A DNA stretch of 64,000 nucleotides, taken from the NCBI RefSeq assembly GCF_000472965.1, contig NZ_AXAU01000001.1:713162-777161 (forward strand). The letters are read 5' to 3'. The notes beneath the pieces are model-generated. The model was not told where the DNA came from. It saw nothing but the letters and a program-made list of their open reading frames with translations, and made no database searches. Below are positions 16,503-25,131 of the stretch, piece after piece. A program made the translations under genes and the position numbers. The DNA is from Bradyrhizobium murdochi. Its GTDB lineage: Bacteria; Pseudomonadota; Alphaproteobacteria; Rhizobiales; Xanthobacteraceae. Position 1 is the first letter of the stretch; every line of letters begins with the position of its first letter.

Positions 16503-17129
16503 ATGATTGGTCTGTTCTTTGAAGTCCAGACAAGGCCTGGGCACCGCGATCAATATCTCGATCTTGCGGCCTCGCTAAAGCCCGAGCTTGAAGCGATGGG
16601 CGGCTGTCTCTTCATCGATCGCTTCAGGAGTTTGACGCGAGAGAACCTGCTGCTGTCGTATCAGATCTGGCAGGACGAGGGGGCCCTGACGGCGTGGCGG
16701 GTCCATGCTCACCATCACGACGTCCAGACAATCGGCCGCGAGAAGGTCTTTTCGGACTATCGCATCCGGGTCGCCCAGGTGATCCACGAAGCACGGCCAG
16801 GGCAACCGGTTTGGCGGCCAGAGCGGCGCACGCCTTATAACGATCCCGCAAGGCGCACGCCGACTTATGTGCTGGCGGCGGAATCGAAGAACGCCACGCT
16901 GCCGGCAGAGACCGGATGGCGCCGTGACGCTTTCGCAAGCGTCTATCGTGACGGGCATTTCGCGCACCTGATCGATCTACCAACCGATCAAGCTGGCATC
17001 GAATTCGGCGCCAGGCTGTTTGCCGATCCGACAACCGAGTATTTCCGCGTTTTCGAGGTCATGCGCGACTACGGCATGTTCGAACGCACTGAGGCGCCGC
17101 AATACTACCGGCCGGTGGAACGATCGTAG
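16503..17129 (+). CDS. Antibiotic biosynthesis monooxygenase (ABM) domain protein
   Basis: The first ~100 residues (IGLFFEVQTRPGHRDQYLDLAASL, then GGCLFIDRF, LLLSYQIWQDEGALTAWRVH and HHHDVQTIGREKVFSDYRI) form the dimeric alpha/beta ferredoxin-like ABM domain. A second weaker repeat follows (ASVYRDGHFAHLIDLP). ABM proteins range from quinone-forming monooxygenases to heme-degrading or stress proteins, so the reaction cannot be set. GGAGGAACGTCG precedes the ATG. The stop codon lies inside the palindromic intergenic repeat at 17126. Confidence 0.8.
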   Translation: MIGLFFEVQTRPGHRDQYLDLAASLKPELEAMGGCLFIDRFRSLTRENLLLSYQIWQDEGALTAWRVHAHHHDVQTIGREKVFSDYRIRVAQVIHEARPGQPVWRPERRTPYNDPARRTPTYVLAAESKNATLPAETGWRRDAFASVYRDGHFAHLIDLPTDQAGIEFGARLFADPTTEYFRVFEVMRDYGMFERTEAPQYYRPVERS

Positions 17130-17219
17130 GGTGGGCAAAGGCGCGTAAGCGCCGTGCCCACCATCGTGTGCTAAACTTCTCCGAGCATGGTGGGCACGCT
17201 TGCGCTTTGCCCACCCTAC
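17126..17219. repeat. REP-like palindromic intergenic repeat
   Basis: Outer arms GTAGGGTGGGCAAAG and CTTTGCCCACCCTAC enclose inner arms GTGCCCACCAT and ATGGTGGGCAC, so the 94-base element folds into a long nested hairpin. The same arm sequence is, as I recall, scattered through Bradyrhizobium genomes between genes. Here it lies between convergent genes, even supplying the TAG of the upstream one, and probably acts as a bidirectional terminator. Confidence 0.85.
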
Positions 17220-17223
17220 GAAA

Positions 17224-18873
17224 TTACGCCGATATCGCCTTCGCGGACTCCACCTGATTTCGCAGCATGAATTTCTGGATCTTGCCGGTTGATGTCTTCG
17301 GGATCGGGCCAAACACGACCGCCTTGGGTGTCTTGAAGCCGGACATATGGTTGCGGCAAAAGGCGATGATCTCGGCCTCCGTGGCATTGGCGCCATCCTT
17401 CAGCTCGACAAAGGCACAGGGCACTTCGCCCCATTTGGGGTCGGGCTTTGCGACGACGGCGGCGAACAGCACGGCGGGGTGCTTGTAGAGGACGTCCTCG
17501 ACCTCGACGGAAGAAATGTTCTCGCCGCCGGAGATGATGATGTCCTTGGAGCGGTCCTTGATGATGACGTAGCCATGCTCGTCGAGCACGCCGAGATCGC
17601 CGGTGTGAAACCAACCGCCGGCGAAGGCTTCCTCCGTCGCCTTCTCGTTCTTCAGATAGCCCTTCATCACGATATTGCCGCGGAACATGACCTCGCCGAT
17701 GGTTTCGCCATCGCGCGGCACCTCCTGCATGGTCTGCGGGTCGAGCACGGTGACGGCTTCCTCCAGCGGGTAGGGCACGCCCTGCCGGCGCTTGAGCTGC
17801 GCGCGCTGGTCGGCTGGCAGTTCGTCCCAGCCCGGCTGCTCGGCGCAGACGGAGGCGGGGCCGTAGACTTCGGTCAGGCCATAGACGTGCGTCAGCTTGA
17901 TGCCGATACTTTCGGCGCCCTCGAGCACGGCGACCGGAGGTGCTGCGCCCGCGATCAACCCGACCACGCGGCGAGCCTTGTCGCCCTTGGGCGCACCGGG
18001 CGCGTTGATCAGCGTGTTGTAGATGATCGGTGCACCGCACATGTGGGTAACGCTGTGCTTCGCGATCAGCTCGAAGATTTTTGCCGGATCGACCTTACGC
18101 AGGCAGACATTGGTGCCGGCGGCGGCTGCGACCGTCCACGGGAAGCACCAGCCGTTGCAATGAAACATCGGCAGCGTCCAGAGATACACCGGATGCTGGC
18201 CGAGATTGCCGGCCAGAATATTGCTGACAGCATTGAGATAAGCGCCGCGGTGATGAGTAACGACACCTTTCGGGTTGCCCGTCGTGCCCGAGGTATAACT
18301 GAGCGCAATCGCGTCCCATTCATCGCCCGGAAGCCGTGCGACGAAGCCAGGATCGCCCGTCGCGACCGCCGCCTCGTACTCTATCTCACCAATCCGCTTG
18401 CCGCCTGCAAACGCGGCGTCATCGACATCGACGACGAACGGTTTTGGTCCCTTCATCAGCGTCATCGCTTCTGCAATCACGCCGGCAAATTCAGGATCGA
18501 CCAGGATGATTTTCGCGCCGCCATGGTCGAGCTGGAAGGCAATCGAGGGCGCGTCGAGCCGGATGTTCAGCGCGTTCAGCACCGAACCCGTCATCGGCAC
18601 GGCGAAATGCACCTCGTTCATCGCGGGGACATTCGGCAACATCGCCGCGACCGTGTCGCCGACGCCAATACCCCGTCCGGCGAGCCAGGACGCAAAGCGT
18701 CGACAGCGTTCATGGGTCTCGGCCCAGGTAAAGCTGCGGCCTTCATAGACCGTGCTGATATGATCGGGATAAACGGCGGCGCTGCGGGCAAGAAAACTCA
18801 GCGGCGTCAGCGGCACGTAATTCGCCGGCGTTTTGTCCAATCCGATCGAATACTGGTTCTGGGCTGCGCTCAT
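17224..18873 (-). CDS. Acyl-CoA synthetase (AMP-forming), TRAP-linked
   Basis: This 549-aa adenylate-forming enzyme has the P-loop LSYTSGTTGNPKGVVTHH, the A5-type ATP/substrate segment HVYGLTEVYGPA, the hinge region GWFHTGDLGVLDEHGYVIIKDR and the catalytic Lys in PKTSTGKIQKF. It belongs to the medium/long-chain acyl-CoA ligase branch (family knowledge). It lies 30 bases downstream of the fused TRAP permease and on the same strand, so it would be cotranscribed with the transporter. The simplest inference is that the imported carboxylate is activated to a CoA thioester. The exact acid is unknown. Confidence 0.9.
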   Translation of the reverse strand: MSAAQNQYSIGLDKTPANYVPLTPLSFLARSAAVYPDHISTVYEGRSFTWAETHERCRRFASWLAGRGIGVGDTVAAMLPNVPAMNEVHFAVPMTGSVLNALNIRLDAPSIAFQLDHGGAKIILVDPEFAGVIAEAMTLMKGPKPFVVDVDDAAFAGGKRIGEIEYEAAVATGDPGFVARLPGDEWDAIALSYTSGTTGNPKGVVTHHRGAYLNAVSNILAGNLGQHPVYLWTLPMFHCNGWCFPWTVAAAAGTNVCLRKVDPAKIFELIAKHSVTHMCGAPIIYNTLINAPGAPKGDKARRVVGLIAGAAPPVAVLEGAESIGIKLTHVYGLTEVYGPASVCAEQPGWDELPADQRAQLKRRQGVPYPLEEAVTVLDPQTMQEVPRDGETIGEVMFRGNIVMKGYLKNEKATEEAFAGGWFHTGDLGVLDEHGYVIIKDRSKDIIISGGENISSVEVEDVLYKHPAVLFAAVVAKPDPKWGEVPCAFVELKDGANATEAEIIAFCRNHMSGFKTPKAVVFGPIPKTSTGKIQKFMLRNQVESAKAISA

Positions 18874-18903
18874 TGGCTGTGTCCCATCTGCAAAGGTTTG
18901 ACC

Positions 18904-20802
18904 TTACAAGAACCCGATGGAAATCCACGGGAAGATCGCCACGATAATCAGGCCGACCATCAGCGCCAGCAGGTAACCCCAGATCGGCCGGATACCCTCG
19001 GCCGGGTCGACGCGCCCGATGGCGCAGGCCGCATAATAGCCCACTCCGAAGGGCGGCGCGAATAGCCCGATACCCATCGCGAGAATAACGATCATCGCGT
19101 AGTGGACCTCGTGGACGCCGACCGCACGGGCGATCGGAAACAACAACGGCCCAAACAGCACGATCGCCGGAATGCCCTCGAGCACGCTGCCCAGGATCAC
19201 AAAGGCCACGATCGAGACGGCGATGAACGTCGCCGAGCCACCGGGCAGGCCGGTCATGGCCGCCGCCAGCGTCCGCGAAAAGCCAGACTGTGTGAGGCCC
19301 CAGGCCATGCCGGTAGCGCAGCCGATGATCAGCAAGATCGCGCCCGACAGGCACGCGGTCTCGACCAACATTGGCACGATCCGGCGCCAGTCGAAATTGC
19401 GGTAGATCAAGAGACCGTAAATCAGGTAGCCGACGACGAAGGCATATACGATGCCGATGGTCGAAACCTCGGTTGCGGTCGCGATGCCCTCGACCACCGC
19501 GTAACGGATCACGAACGGCAGCGCGATGGCGGGCAGGGCGATGGCAAACGCGCGGACGATCTCGGTGACGCTCGCCCGCGTGACGTGCCGCAGATCCTCG
19601 TTCCGGTAACGCCACCACACCAGCGCCGACAGCGTGATTGCCAGCACCAGGCCCGGCAACAGGCCGCCGGTGAACAGCGCCGCGATCGATACTCCCGTGA
19701 CCGAGCCGATGGTGATCAGCACCAGGCTCGGCGGAATAGTCTCGGTCTGCGCGCCCGTGGCGGAGAGCAGGGCGACCAGGTCGCCCGGCTTGGCGCCACG
19801 CGCTTTCATCTCGGGAAACAGCACCGGCGCCACGGCGGCCATGTCGGCGGCCTTGGAGCCGGAGATGCCCGACACCAGATACATCGCCCCGACCAGCACG
19901 TAATGCAGCCCGCCGCGGACATGACCGAGCAAGCTTGCGAGGAACGCCACCATGGCGCGCGCCATGCCCGTCATCTCGATCAGCAGGCCCAGGAACACGA
20001 ACAGCGGCACCGACAAGAGGATGAGGTGGCTCATGCCTTCGTCCATGCGCCCGACCAGCACCATCAGCGGCGTGCCCGTGGTCAGCGCCAGATAGCCATA
20101 GGTTGCCAAGCCAAAGCCGAACGCAATCGGTACGCCGGCAAACACGCAGAAGCCGGCCACGCCGACAAAGAAGACGATCAGATTGAGGTTGCCGAGCGGT
20201 TTGAGCGAGCCTCTGAGCAGCCAGAATATCCCGATGACAAGTGCGACCGACAGGATCGCGCCCAGCACCGTGCGGATGTTGCCCACGCGGGCGAGCCGCA
20301 GGAAAGCAAACAGCGCCATCAGGGCAATGCCGACCGGTAGCGCCGCGGCACGCCAACTATTGAGGATCTGCAACGCCGGCGTGGTGATGTAGCTTTCCTC
20401 GTAGGCGTATTCATAAGCCGGCCAGGCAATCAGGATGAGGAATGCCAGGGCGGCTGCTGTCGCCACCAGATCGAGATAGGCGCGCATCGCAGGCTTCGCG
20501 TTGGCGACGACCGCCGTCATCCTCATATGCTCGGCGCGTCGGAACGCAACCGCGGCGCCGAGCATGGCGAGCCACAGGAACAGGATTGAGGCGAGTTCGT
20601 CAGACCAGATCAGCGGCCGGTGCAGCGCGTAGCGCGCTACCACGCCGGCAAACAGGATGACGATTTCGGCGACGACCAACAGCGCTGCGGGAAGCTCGAC
20701 CAGCATTCCCAGGGTGTGCTCGATCGACGCCAGCAACGAACGGCGGCGAGGGGGCTGAGCCACCTCACCGCCAACCACTTCACTCAGTTCGGCATGAGCC
20801 AC
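18904..20802 (-). CDS. TRAP transporter, fused small (DctQ) and large (DctM) permease
   Basis: The first ~190 residues are the four-helix DctQ subunit (LPAALLVVAEIVILFAGVVARY, SDELASILFLWLAMLGAAVAFRR). A linker with extra helices leads to the 12-helix DctM part (FVFLGLLIEMTGMARAMVAFLASLLGHVRGG, then SGISGSKAADMAAVAPVLFPEM). DctQM fusions are known in the TRAP family, where the permease uses sodium or proton gradients and depends on a periplasmic binding protein. That protein is encoded 20 bases upstream. The 632-aa length is normal for a fusion. Confidence 0.92.
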   Translation of the reverse strand: MAHAELSEVVGGEVAQPPRRRSLLASIEHTLGMLVELPAALLVVAEIVILFAGVVARYALHRPLIWSDELASILFLWLAMLGAAVAFRRAEHMRMTAVVANAKPAMRAYLDLVATAAALAFLILIAWPAYEYAYEESYITTPALQILNSWRAAALPVGIALMALFAFLRLARVGNIRTVLGAILSVALVIGIFWLLRGSLKPLGNLNLIVFFVGVAGFCVFAGVPIAFGFGLATYGYLALTTGTPLMVLVGRMDEGMSHLILLSVPLFVFLGLLIEMTGMARAMVAFLASLLGHVRGGLHYVLVGAMYLVSGISGSKAADMAAVAPVLFPEMKARGAKPGDLVALLSATGAQTETIPPSLVLITIGSVTGVSIAALFTGGLLPGLVLAITLSALVWWRYRNEDLRHVTRASVTEIVRAFAIALPAIALPFVIRYAVVEGIATATEVSTIGIVYAFVVGYLIYGLLIYRNFDWRRIVPMLVETACLSGAILLIIGCATGMAWGLTQSGFSRTLAAAMTGLPGGSATFIAVSIVAFVILGSVLEGIPAIVLFGPLLFPIARAVGVHEVHYAMIVILAMGIGLFAPPFGVGYYAACAIGRVDPAEGIRPIWGYLLALMVGLIIVAIFPWISIGFL

Positions 20803-20821
20803 GACGGCCGCTCACATGCGC

Positions 20822-21841
20822 TCAGGACAGCTTGCCCACGGATTTCTCGAGCAGCTCCCAGGCCTGGTCGCCGTATTTACCTTTCCATTCCGCGTAGAAG
20901 CCGGCCGAGCGCAGCTTGTCGCGGAACGGCGTCACGTTGGGCTGGTTGAAGGTCAGGCCCTTGCCGGCCAGTTCCTGCTGCAGCCCGGCGTTCAGCTTGG
21001 CGACGTCCTCGCGCTCTTTGATGGCCGCCGCGTTGATATTCCTGGCGACGATCGTCCTGACATCCTCGGGCAGCTTTTCCCAGGCGCGGCGGTTCGCCAA
21101 GAACCAGAAGCCGTCCCACATGTGGTTGGTCAGCGAGCAGAACTTCTGCACTTCGTATAGTTTGGCGGTCGAGATGATCGCCAGCGGGTTTTCCTGGCCC
21201 TCGACGATCTTGGTCTGTAGCGCCGAATAAACCTCGCTGAAATTGATCGAGGCGGGCGCTGCATCGAACGCCTTGAACATCGAGGTCCAGAGCGGCGACA
21301 CCGGCACCCGGATCTTGAAGCCCTTGAGATCCTCCGGGCCGCTAATGGCCTTGGTCGAGGATGTGGTCTGGCGGAAGCCGTTATCCCAGATCTTATCCAT
21401 CACCACGAGGTTCGCCTTGGTGATCTCGCCGCGGACATAAGCCCCCAAGCCGCCGTCCATGGCCTTCCAGACCGTGTCATAATCCGGGAACGCAAAACCG
21501 ATGCCGCTGATGGACGCCGCCGGCACCAGCGTCGCCAAAATGAGTCCCGAGAGCGTGAAAAACTCGACGCCGCCAGACCTGATCTGGCTCAGCATGTCCG
21601 TGTCGGAACCGAGCTGGTTGTTCGGGAAAATCTGCAGGTCAAACCGGCCGTTGGTCTCGGCCTCGATCGCCGCCGCCATTTCCTTGGCGCGAGCGTTCAT
21701 CGGATGTCCGTCCGGAAGATTATTGGCGTATTTGTAGGTAAATTCGGCGGTCTGGGCCCGCGCCACCAACGGTGCGCCGATGCCGCCCAAAACCGCTGAC
21801 GCAGCGGATGCCTTGAGAAGCGTGCGTCGTGAAAAGCTCAT
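20822..21841 (-). CDS. TRAP transporter substrate-binding protein (DctP type)
   Basis: A Tat-type leader (SFSRRTLLKASAASAVLGGIG...VARAQT) precedes the DctP fold: FTYKYANNLPDGHPMNARAKEM, later MLSQIRSGGVEFFTL, and the conserved Arg in KGFKIRVPVSP that binds the substrate carboxylate. SALQTKIVEGQENPLAII is the usual signature near the C-terminal lobe. It is 339 aa and the first gene of the operon, with AAGGGAGA before the ATG. It would bind an organic acid in the periplasm for the fused permease. Confidence 0.93.
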   Translation of the reverse strand: MSFSRRTLLKASAASAVLGGIGAPLVARAQTAEFTYKYANNLPDGHPMNARAKEMAAAIEAETNGRFDLQIFPNNQLGSDTDMLSQIRSGGVEFFTLSGLILATLVPAASISGIGFAFPDYDTVWKAMDGGLGAYVRGEITKANLVVMDKIWDNGFRQTTSSTKAISGPEDLKGFKIRVPVSPLWTSMFKAFDAAPASINFSEVYSALQTKIVEGQENPLAIISTAKLYEVQKFCSLTNHMWDGFWFLANRRAWEKLPEDVRTIVARNINAAAIKEREDVAKLNAGLQQELAGKGLTFNQPNVTPFRDKLRSAGFYAEWKGKYGDQAWELLEKSVGKLS

Positions 21842-22197
21842 CTCATTCTCCCTTGAGAGTTATTGTTCTTGAGGTCCGAGAAACGAACCTGCGGTCCACG
21901 GGATCATCAGCGATCACCGCGCTCGCGCGCTTATTGCAGCGTCAGCAGATGTCGGCAATAGGAATGGCCGGGACGCAGCAGATCCAAAACGTCTTAGCCG
22001 CCTGGGGCGAGCCGGTTCGGCGCCAAGCTGACTGGATTTGCCAACATATCCGCCTAAATATCTGATCTAATTGTAGATATCGATATTCCATAATATACCT
22101 TATGCGAATCCCGGTGATCGGACTGTGCCCTGACCCTGTGCATTTCAGGTCTAGGAATTTCGCAGCCAGAATGTGCTCGACGTTAGACCGAGGGAAC
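21842..22197. other. Intergenic region between gvpK and TRAP operon
   Basis: I see no gene. An AT-rich patch around 22060-22100 (containing GATATCGATATTCC) stands out in this GC-rich DNA. The promoter of the TRAP operon should lie in the part next to 21841, but I cannot name a consensus. Confidence 0.4.
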
Positions 22198-22503
22198 TCA
22201 ACGCGGAAGCAGCGGACCGAGAGGTCCCAGGTCGATATTCAGGTCCTCGGCGGCGAGTTCGAAGTGCTCCCGCAGGCGCGATATGCGGTTGTCTAGAAGC
22301 ATCAGCGTCATGCCGACGCGCTCCTCCTCCGCTTCGGTCAAGCCGCCCTCGTCGACACGACGAAGCGCCTGTCGCTCCACGAGTTGACGCAGCAACTCCA
22401 CGACGGTGAGCACCAGGCGGGCCAGATCTCGTTCGACCGTGTCAGGCGCCATCGAAATGCGCTGGCGCGGCCCCGGCTCATGTCCAGCGACGCCGGCGCT
22501 CAC
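22198..22503 (-). CDS. gvpK: Gas vesicle protein GvpK
   Basis: The 101-aa protein reads VERDLARLVLTVVELLRQLVERQALRRVDEGGLT, then EEERVGMTLMLLDNRISRLREHFEL, the characteristic GvpK helices. GvpK is a conserved accessory protein required for assembly of the gas vesicle shell. Its GTG start overlaps the stop of gvpS (GTGA), so it is the last translationally coupled gene of the gvp operon. The gene order matches the Streptomyces/Rhodococcus type. Confidence 0.9.
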   Translation of the reverse strand: MSAGVAGHEPGPRQRISMAPDTVERDLARLVLTVVELLRQLVERQALRRVDEGGLTEAEEERVGMTLMLLDNRISRLREHFELAAEDLNIDLGPLGPLLPR

Positions 22504-22697
22504 TGGTCTTGCTCCGCTGCGCCAGATCGCGTGGTCCGGCCGAGCGACGTGATCAGAGCGCGAAGCGAGATCTGCACCATGTCGATGTCGGCGATCGCCA
22601 GCGTGATGTCTCCGGCCAGCACGATGCCACCCGCCAAGAGCCGGTCGAGCAGGTCGACTAGTGCGACCTGTCGGTCCGGGAACGCGGCGGGGCTCAC
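22500..22697 (-). CDS. gvpS: GvpA-family gas vesicle protein GvpS
   Basis: This 65-aa protein is only a GvpA-like core: VALVDLLDRLLAGGIVLAGDITLAIADIDMVQISLRALITSL. The I-V-L-A-G-D-I and D-I-D-x-V residues match the short GvpS/GvpM branch rather than structural GvpA. Members are minor shell or nucleation proteins. The GTG start overlaps the gvpL stop, and its stop overlaps the gvpK GTG. Its position between gvpL and gvpK fits the name gvpS. Confidence 0.8.
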   Translation of the reverse strand: MSPAAFPDRQVALVDLLDRLLAGGIVLAGDITLAIADIDMVQISLRALITSLGRTTRSGAAEQDQ

Positions 22698-23479
22698 GTG
22701 CGCTCCTCGCTGTCGGCGAACGAATAGGGCGGCCAGGGGCCCGTGATCTCGAGCGTCACGTGCGGGTTTTCAGCGCCCAGCCGCTGTGCACGGGCGGCGA
22801 GTTCTTCGGCGCGCCCGGCATCCACCAGGTAGGCTGCGTTGAATACATTTTCGCCTGGAGCAGCCGACAGCTCGGCGCTCTGCGTTCGGTGTTGGCGGCG
22901 ATCGACGGCAAGCCCGGCGAGAACGGCGTCCATCTGCTCGGCCACAGTGGTTGCGCGCCGCCACGCGTGCTGGCGCCGATTGCGCTGCTCGCGGCGGTTG
23001 CGCAGGTAGTCCCTGCCCGCGCCCGCCGATCCGGACCCGTCGGTTTTCTCGGCCACGAACATGGCGCCGGCAGATGCGCCCGCGTGCTGCACGTAGATCT
23101 TCACCCCCACCTCCACGCGGCCCGCGAATCGATCCAGCGTCTCGCGGAAGCGCCGGTACTCCCGGCGTAGCAACTGCGCAACGCGGTCGTCGGTGCGGTG
23201 AACGGTCGCGAGGCGGAACGGCAGCGTTGGTGTGCACGCGGCAACCGCCGCCACGACCCTGTGGTGCGCGCGTGCGATCGCCTCTAGCTCGGCCAGCGTC
23301 TCCAGCCTGGCTCGCAGCGCGGCCTCGTCAGCGTCGGCAGGTGCAAGCGGACTGACCACTGCGACCAAGTCTTGGTGGCGGACCAGGTGGATCGCGGCGC
23401 CGTCGACGCCGACGAGGCCGGCCGCCTGGGTTGGATTGAACGGGCGCGCGACCGCGTAAGTATAGCTCGCCGTGCTCAT
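22694..23479 (-). CDS. gvpL: Gas vesicle protein GvpL (GvpF/L family)
   Basis: The ATG at 23479 gives MSTASYTYAVARPF and overlaps the gvpJ stop (ATGA). The family pattern is clear: IHLVRHQDLVAVVSPL, ELEAIARAHHRVVAAVAACTPTLPFRLATVHRTDD, and the C-terminal LEITGPWPPYSFAD. GvpF/L proteins are two-domain accessory factors that bind GvpA and help nucleate vesicles. The central part is unusually Arg/Gln-rich (NRREQRNRRQHAWRR). It is the second GvpF/L paralogue of the operon. Confidence 0.9.
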   Translation of the reverse strand: MSTASYTYAVARPFNPTQAAGLVGVDGAAIHLVRHQDLVAVVSPLAPADADEAALRARLETLAELEAIARAHHRVVAAVAACTPTLPFRLATVHRTDDRVAQLLRREYRRFRETLDRFAGRVEVGVKIYVQHAGASAGAMFVAEKTDGSGSAGAGRDYLRNRREQRNRRQHAWRRATTVAEQMDAVLAGLAVDRRQHRTQSAELSAAPGENVFNAAYLVDAGRAEELAARAQRLGAENPHVTLEITGPWPPYSFADSEERT

Positions 23480-23799
23480 CGCCGTGCCTCCAGAGTGGCG
23501 GTTTCCAGCGCCCTGATCTTCTTGCGCAACCGCGCGTTCTCGGCCGCGAGCTGCCGCGGCCGAGGCTGGGAAAGCGCCGGATCGTGCTCCCACCAGTCGA
23601 TCCCCATCGCCTTGGCCTTGTCCACCGACGCGACCAACAGCCGGAGCTTGATGGTTAGAAGCTCGATGTCGAGCAGGTTGATCTTGATGTCGCCGGCGAT
23701 GATCAGCCCCTTGTCCAGAACCCGCTCCAGAATGTCAGCCAGGTTCGGCGAAGCACCCTGGCGTCCGTGCCACTCCATCATGCGATCAGATTCCATCAT
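23476..23799 (-). CDS. gvpJ: Gas vesicle protein GvpJ (GvpA family)
   Basis: The core NLADILERVLDKGLIIAGDIKI, followed by LLDIELLTIKLRLLVASVDKAKAMGIDWW, is diagnostic of GvpJ, with a charged C-terminal extension (ARLRKKIRALE) that predicts a coiled coil. The ATG at 23799 overlaps the gvpG stop. GvpJ is a minor vesicle protein needed for growth of the shell tip. The N-terminus MMESDRMMEWHGR holds four Met, any of which could be the start. Confidence 0.88.
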   Translation of the reverse strand: MMESDRMMEWHGRQGASPNLADILERVLDKGLIIAGDIKINLLDIELLTIKLRLLVASVDKAKAMGIDWWEHDPALSQPRPRQLAAENARLRKKIRALETATLEARR

Positions 23800-24041
23800 G
23801 CGATCATTCCTCGCTTTCGTCCCTCGTCCAGCCGGTCGAGGATCTCGTCCTCGCGTCGATCGAATTCCTCGGCATCGATCAACCCTTCATCCAGTTGCCG
23901 CGAAAGCTCGGCCAGCTCGCGCCGGATGGCTGCCGGGCCGCAATGCTGTTCGGCAGCGGCGTCGACGACCCGGTCGATGGTCCACAGCGCGAAGCGGGCC
24001 GGCGCGAGCGGCAGCAACAAGACATGCGACAGGAGTCCCAC
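23796..24041 (-). CDS. gvpG: Gas vesicle protein GvpG
   Basis: The GTG at 24041 is chosen because GAGGGA lies seven bases upstream and the protein then starts MGLLSHVLLLPLAPARFALW, the standard GvpG N-terminus; the longer open frame upstream lies in gvpF. The rest, AAIRRELAELSRQLDEGLIDAEEFDRREDEILDRLDE, is the charged helix pair of GvpG. At 81 aa its length is normal. It is an accessory protein for vesicle formation and starts 11 bases after gvpF. Confidence 0.88.
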   Translation of the reverse strand: MGLLSHVLLLPLAPARFALWTIDRVVDAAAEQHCGPAAIRRELAELSRQLDEGLIDAEEFDRREDEILDRLDEGRKRGMIA

Positions 24042-24052
24042 CGCCACGTCCC

Positions 24053-24787
24053 TCACACATCCGCTTCGTTGCCGACGAAGCTGTAAGGCGGCAAGGGCCC
24101 GTACAGCTCGACGCTTGCGTAGCCGGGCAGTTCGCGGCGCAGCGGCGACAGGGCACCGTCGAAGTCCGCCCGGGCGCTGGACGCCACCAGGAACGATACG
24201 TTGACGAAGCAACCGTCGACCGGCGGGCCCCGACGTATCTGCGCGGCATGTGGTTGCAGGCGGGCGATGACCTGACCCGCGTCACGCGCGCGCCGCTCCG
24301 CAACGGCGGCGGCCACGTGCTCGCCGAACGCCACCTTGTCCTGATGGCGGCCGCCATCTGCGGCGCGAAGTGCGTGATTTCGTGCGCGTAACTCGTCGTT
24401 CTGAAGCAAGAGGTCGCGGAGAAGAGCTTCCTCCGCATGAACGCCTTTGACGTTGAGCTCGACATGGCCATCCATCCGGCACAGCAGTTCGCCATAGCGA
24501 CGCGCCCTCGATCGAAGCTCCGTCTGCACGGCCTCGTCGTCGGGCGCGACCATCCCGAACCGCATCGGCAGCACGGTGCCGGCTGCGTAGATCCGTCCGA
24601 TGACCGCATCGTGCTTCACCAGATCGCGCCGCTTCGCGCGCAAGTTCTCCGGCGCGTCGCTAACCACCGCGACGAGATCCTGCTCGCGCACGAGCCGGAG
24701 GGCTGGAGCTCGCTCCCCCACCCCCACCGCGCCTTCGAGCGGTAGTGGGTGCGAGGCACGCGTGACACAGTAGACGTAGCTGCTCAT
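24053..24787 (-). CDS. gvpF: Gas vesicle protein GvpF (GvpF/L family)
   Basis: MSSYVYCVTRASHPLPLEG opens the first GvpF/L domain, with LRLVREQDLVAVVSDAPENLRAKRRDLVKHDAVIGRIYA and VLPMRFGMVAPDDEAVQ. The second domain ends CFVNVSFLVASS...GYASVELYGPLPPYSFVGNE. The Y-G-P-x-P-P-Y-S-F ending is diagnostic of the family. GvpF interacts with GvpA at the growing end of the vesicle. It lies 20 bases downstream of gvpA. Confidence 0.92.
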   Translation of the reverse strand: MSSYVYCVTRASHPLPLEGAVGVGERAPALRLVREQDLVAVVSDAPENLRAKRRDLVKHDAVIGRIYAAGTVLPMRFGMVAPDDEAVQTELRSRARRYGELLCRMDGHVELNVKGVHAEEALLRDLLLQNDELRARNHALRAADGGRHQDKVAFGEHVAAAVAERRARDAGQVIARLQPHAAQIRRGPPVDGCFVNVSFLVASSARADFDGALSPLRRELPGYASVELYGPLPPYSFVGNEADV

Positions 24788-24807
24788 CAGTCATCCTTTC
24801 TGTTGGG

Positions 24808-25122
24808 TCAGCCGATTTCCGTGCGCGCCCGGCCGGGTAGCTCGAGCGGCAGCGCGCCGTCGGGCAGCGAGCGGCCGATCCGGGGGCTGCTGCCGGTGAG
24901 ATCGAGGCGGCCACACACCTCGGCGAAGCGCAGGTAAGCATCGACGCCGGCCACGACGACCCGCGCATCGATGGTGACCACCTCGAGGCCGATCACCGAC
25001 ACACGCACGAACACGTCGATGACCAGCCCGCGGTCCAGGATCAATTCAACGACTTTGTACAGCTCGCCCGACAATCTGCCACCGTTTGCTTGAGGCGTTT
25101 GAGTCATTGCTATTCCAGTCAT
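24808..25122 (-). CDS. gvpA: Gas vesicle structural protein GvpA
   Basis: The ATG at 25122 follows GGAAGGAGC, a strong ribosome site; an open frame reaches 25197 but lacks one. The core GRLSGELYKVVELILDRGLVID, then VFVRVSVIGLEVVTIDARVVVAGVDAYLRFAE, is the beta-strand/helix pattern of the GvpA shell protein that polymerises into the gas-permeable wall. A C-terminal extension of ~35 residues, Pro/Gly-rich, follows. It is first in the operon. Two TTTCCGGAAGGA units lie immediately upstream and may regulate it. Confidence 0.93.
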   Translation of the reverse strand: MTGIAMTQTPQANGGRLSGELYKVVELILDRGLVIDVFVRVSVIGLEVVTIDARVVVAGVDAYLRFAEVCGRLDLTGSSPRIGRSLPDGALPLELPGRARTEIG

Positions 25123-25131
25123 ACGGTTTGC

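Noticed and set aside
17126..17219. CRISPR-like unit
   Set aside because: The arms are nested inverted repeats present once here, not regularly spaced direct repeats with spacers.
17347..19065. 572-codon plus-strand frame across the acyl-CoA synthetase gene
   Set aside because: Antisense shadow of a well-supported enzyme, with His/Asp/Arg-rich composition and no motif.
19102..20340. 412-codon plus-strand frame over the TRAP permease
   Set aside because: Gln/Asp/His-rich antisense of hydrophobic helices, a familiar artefact.
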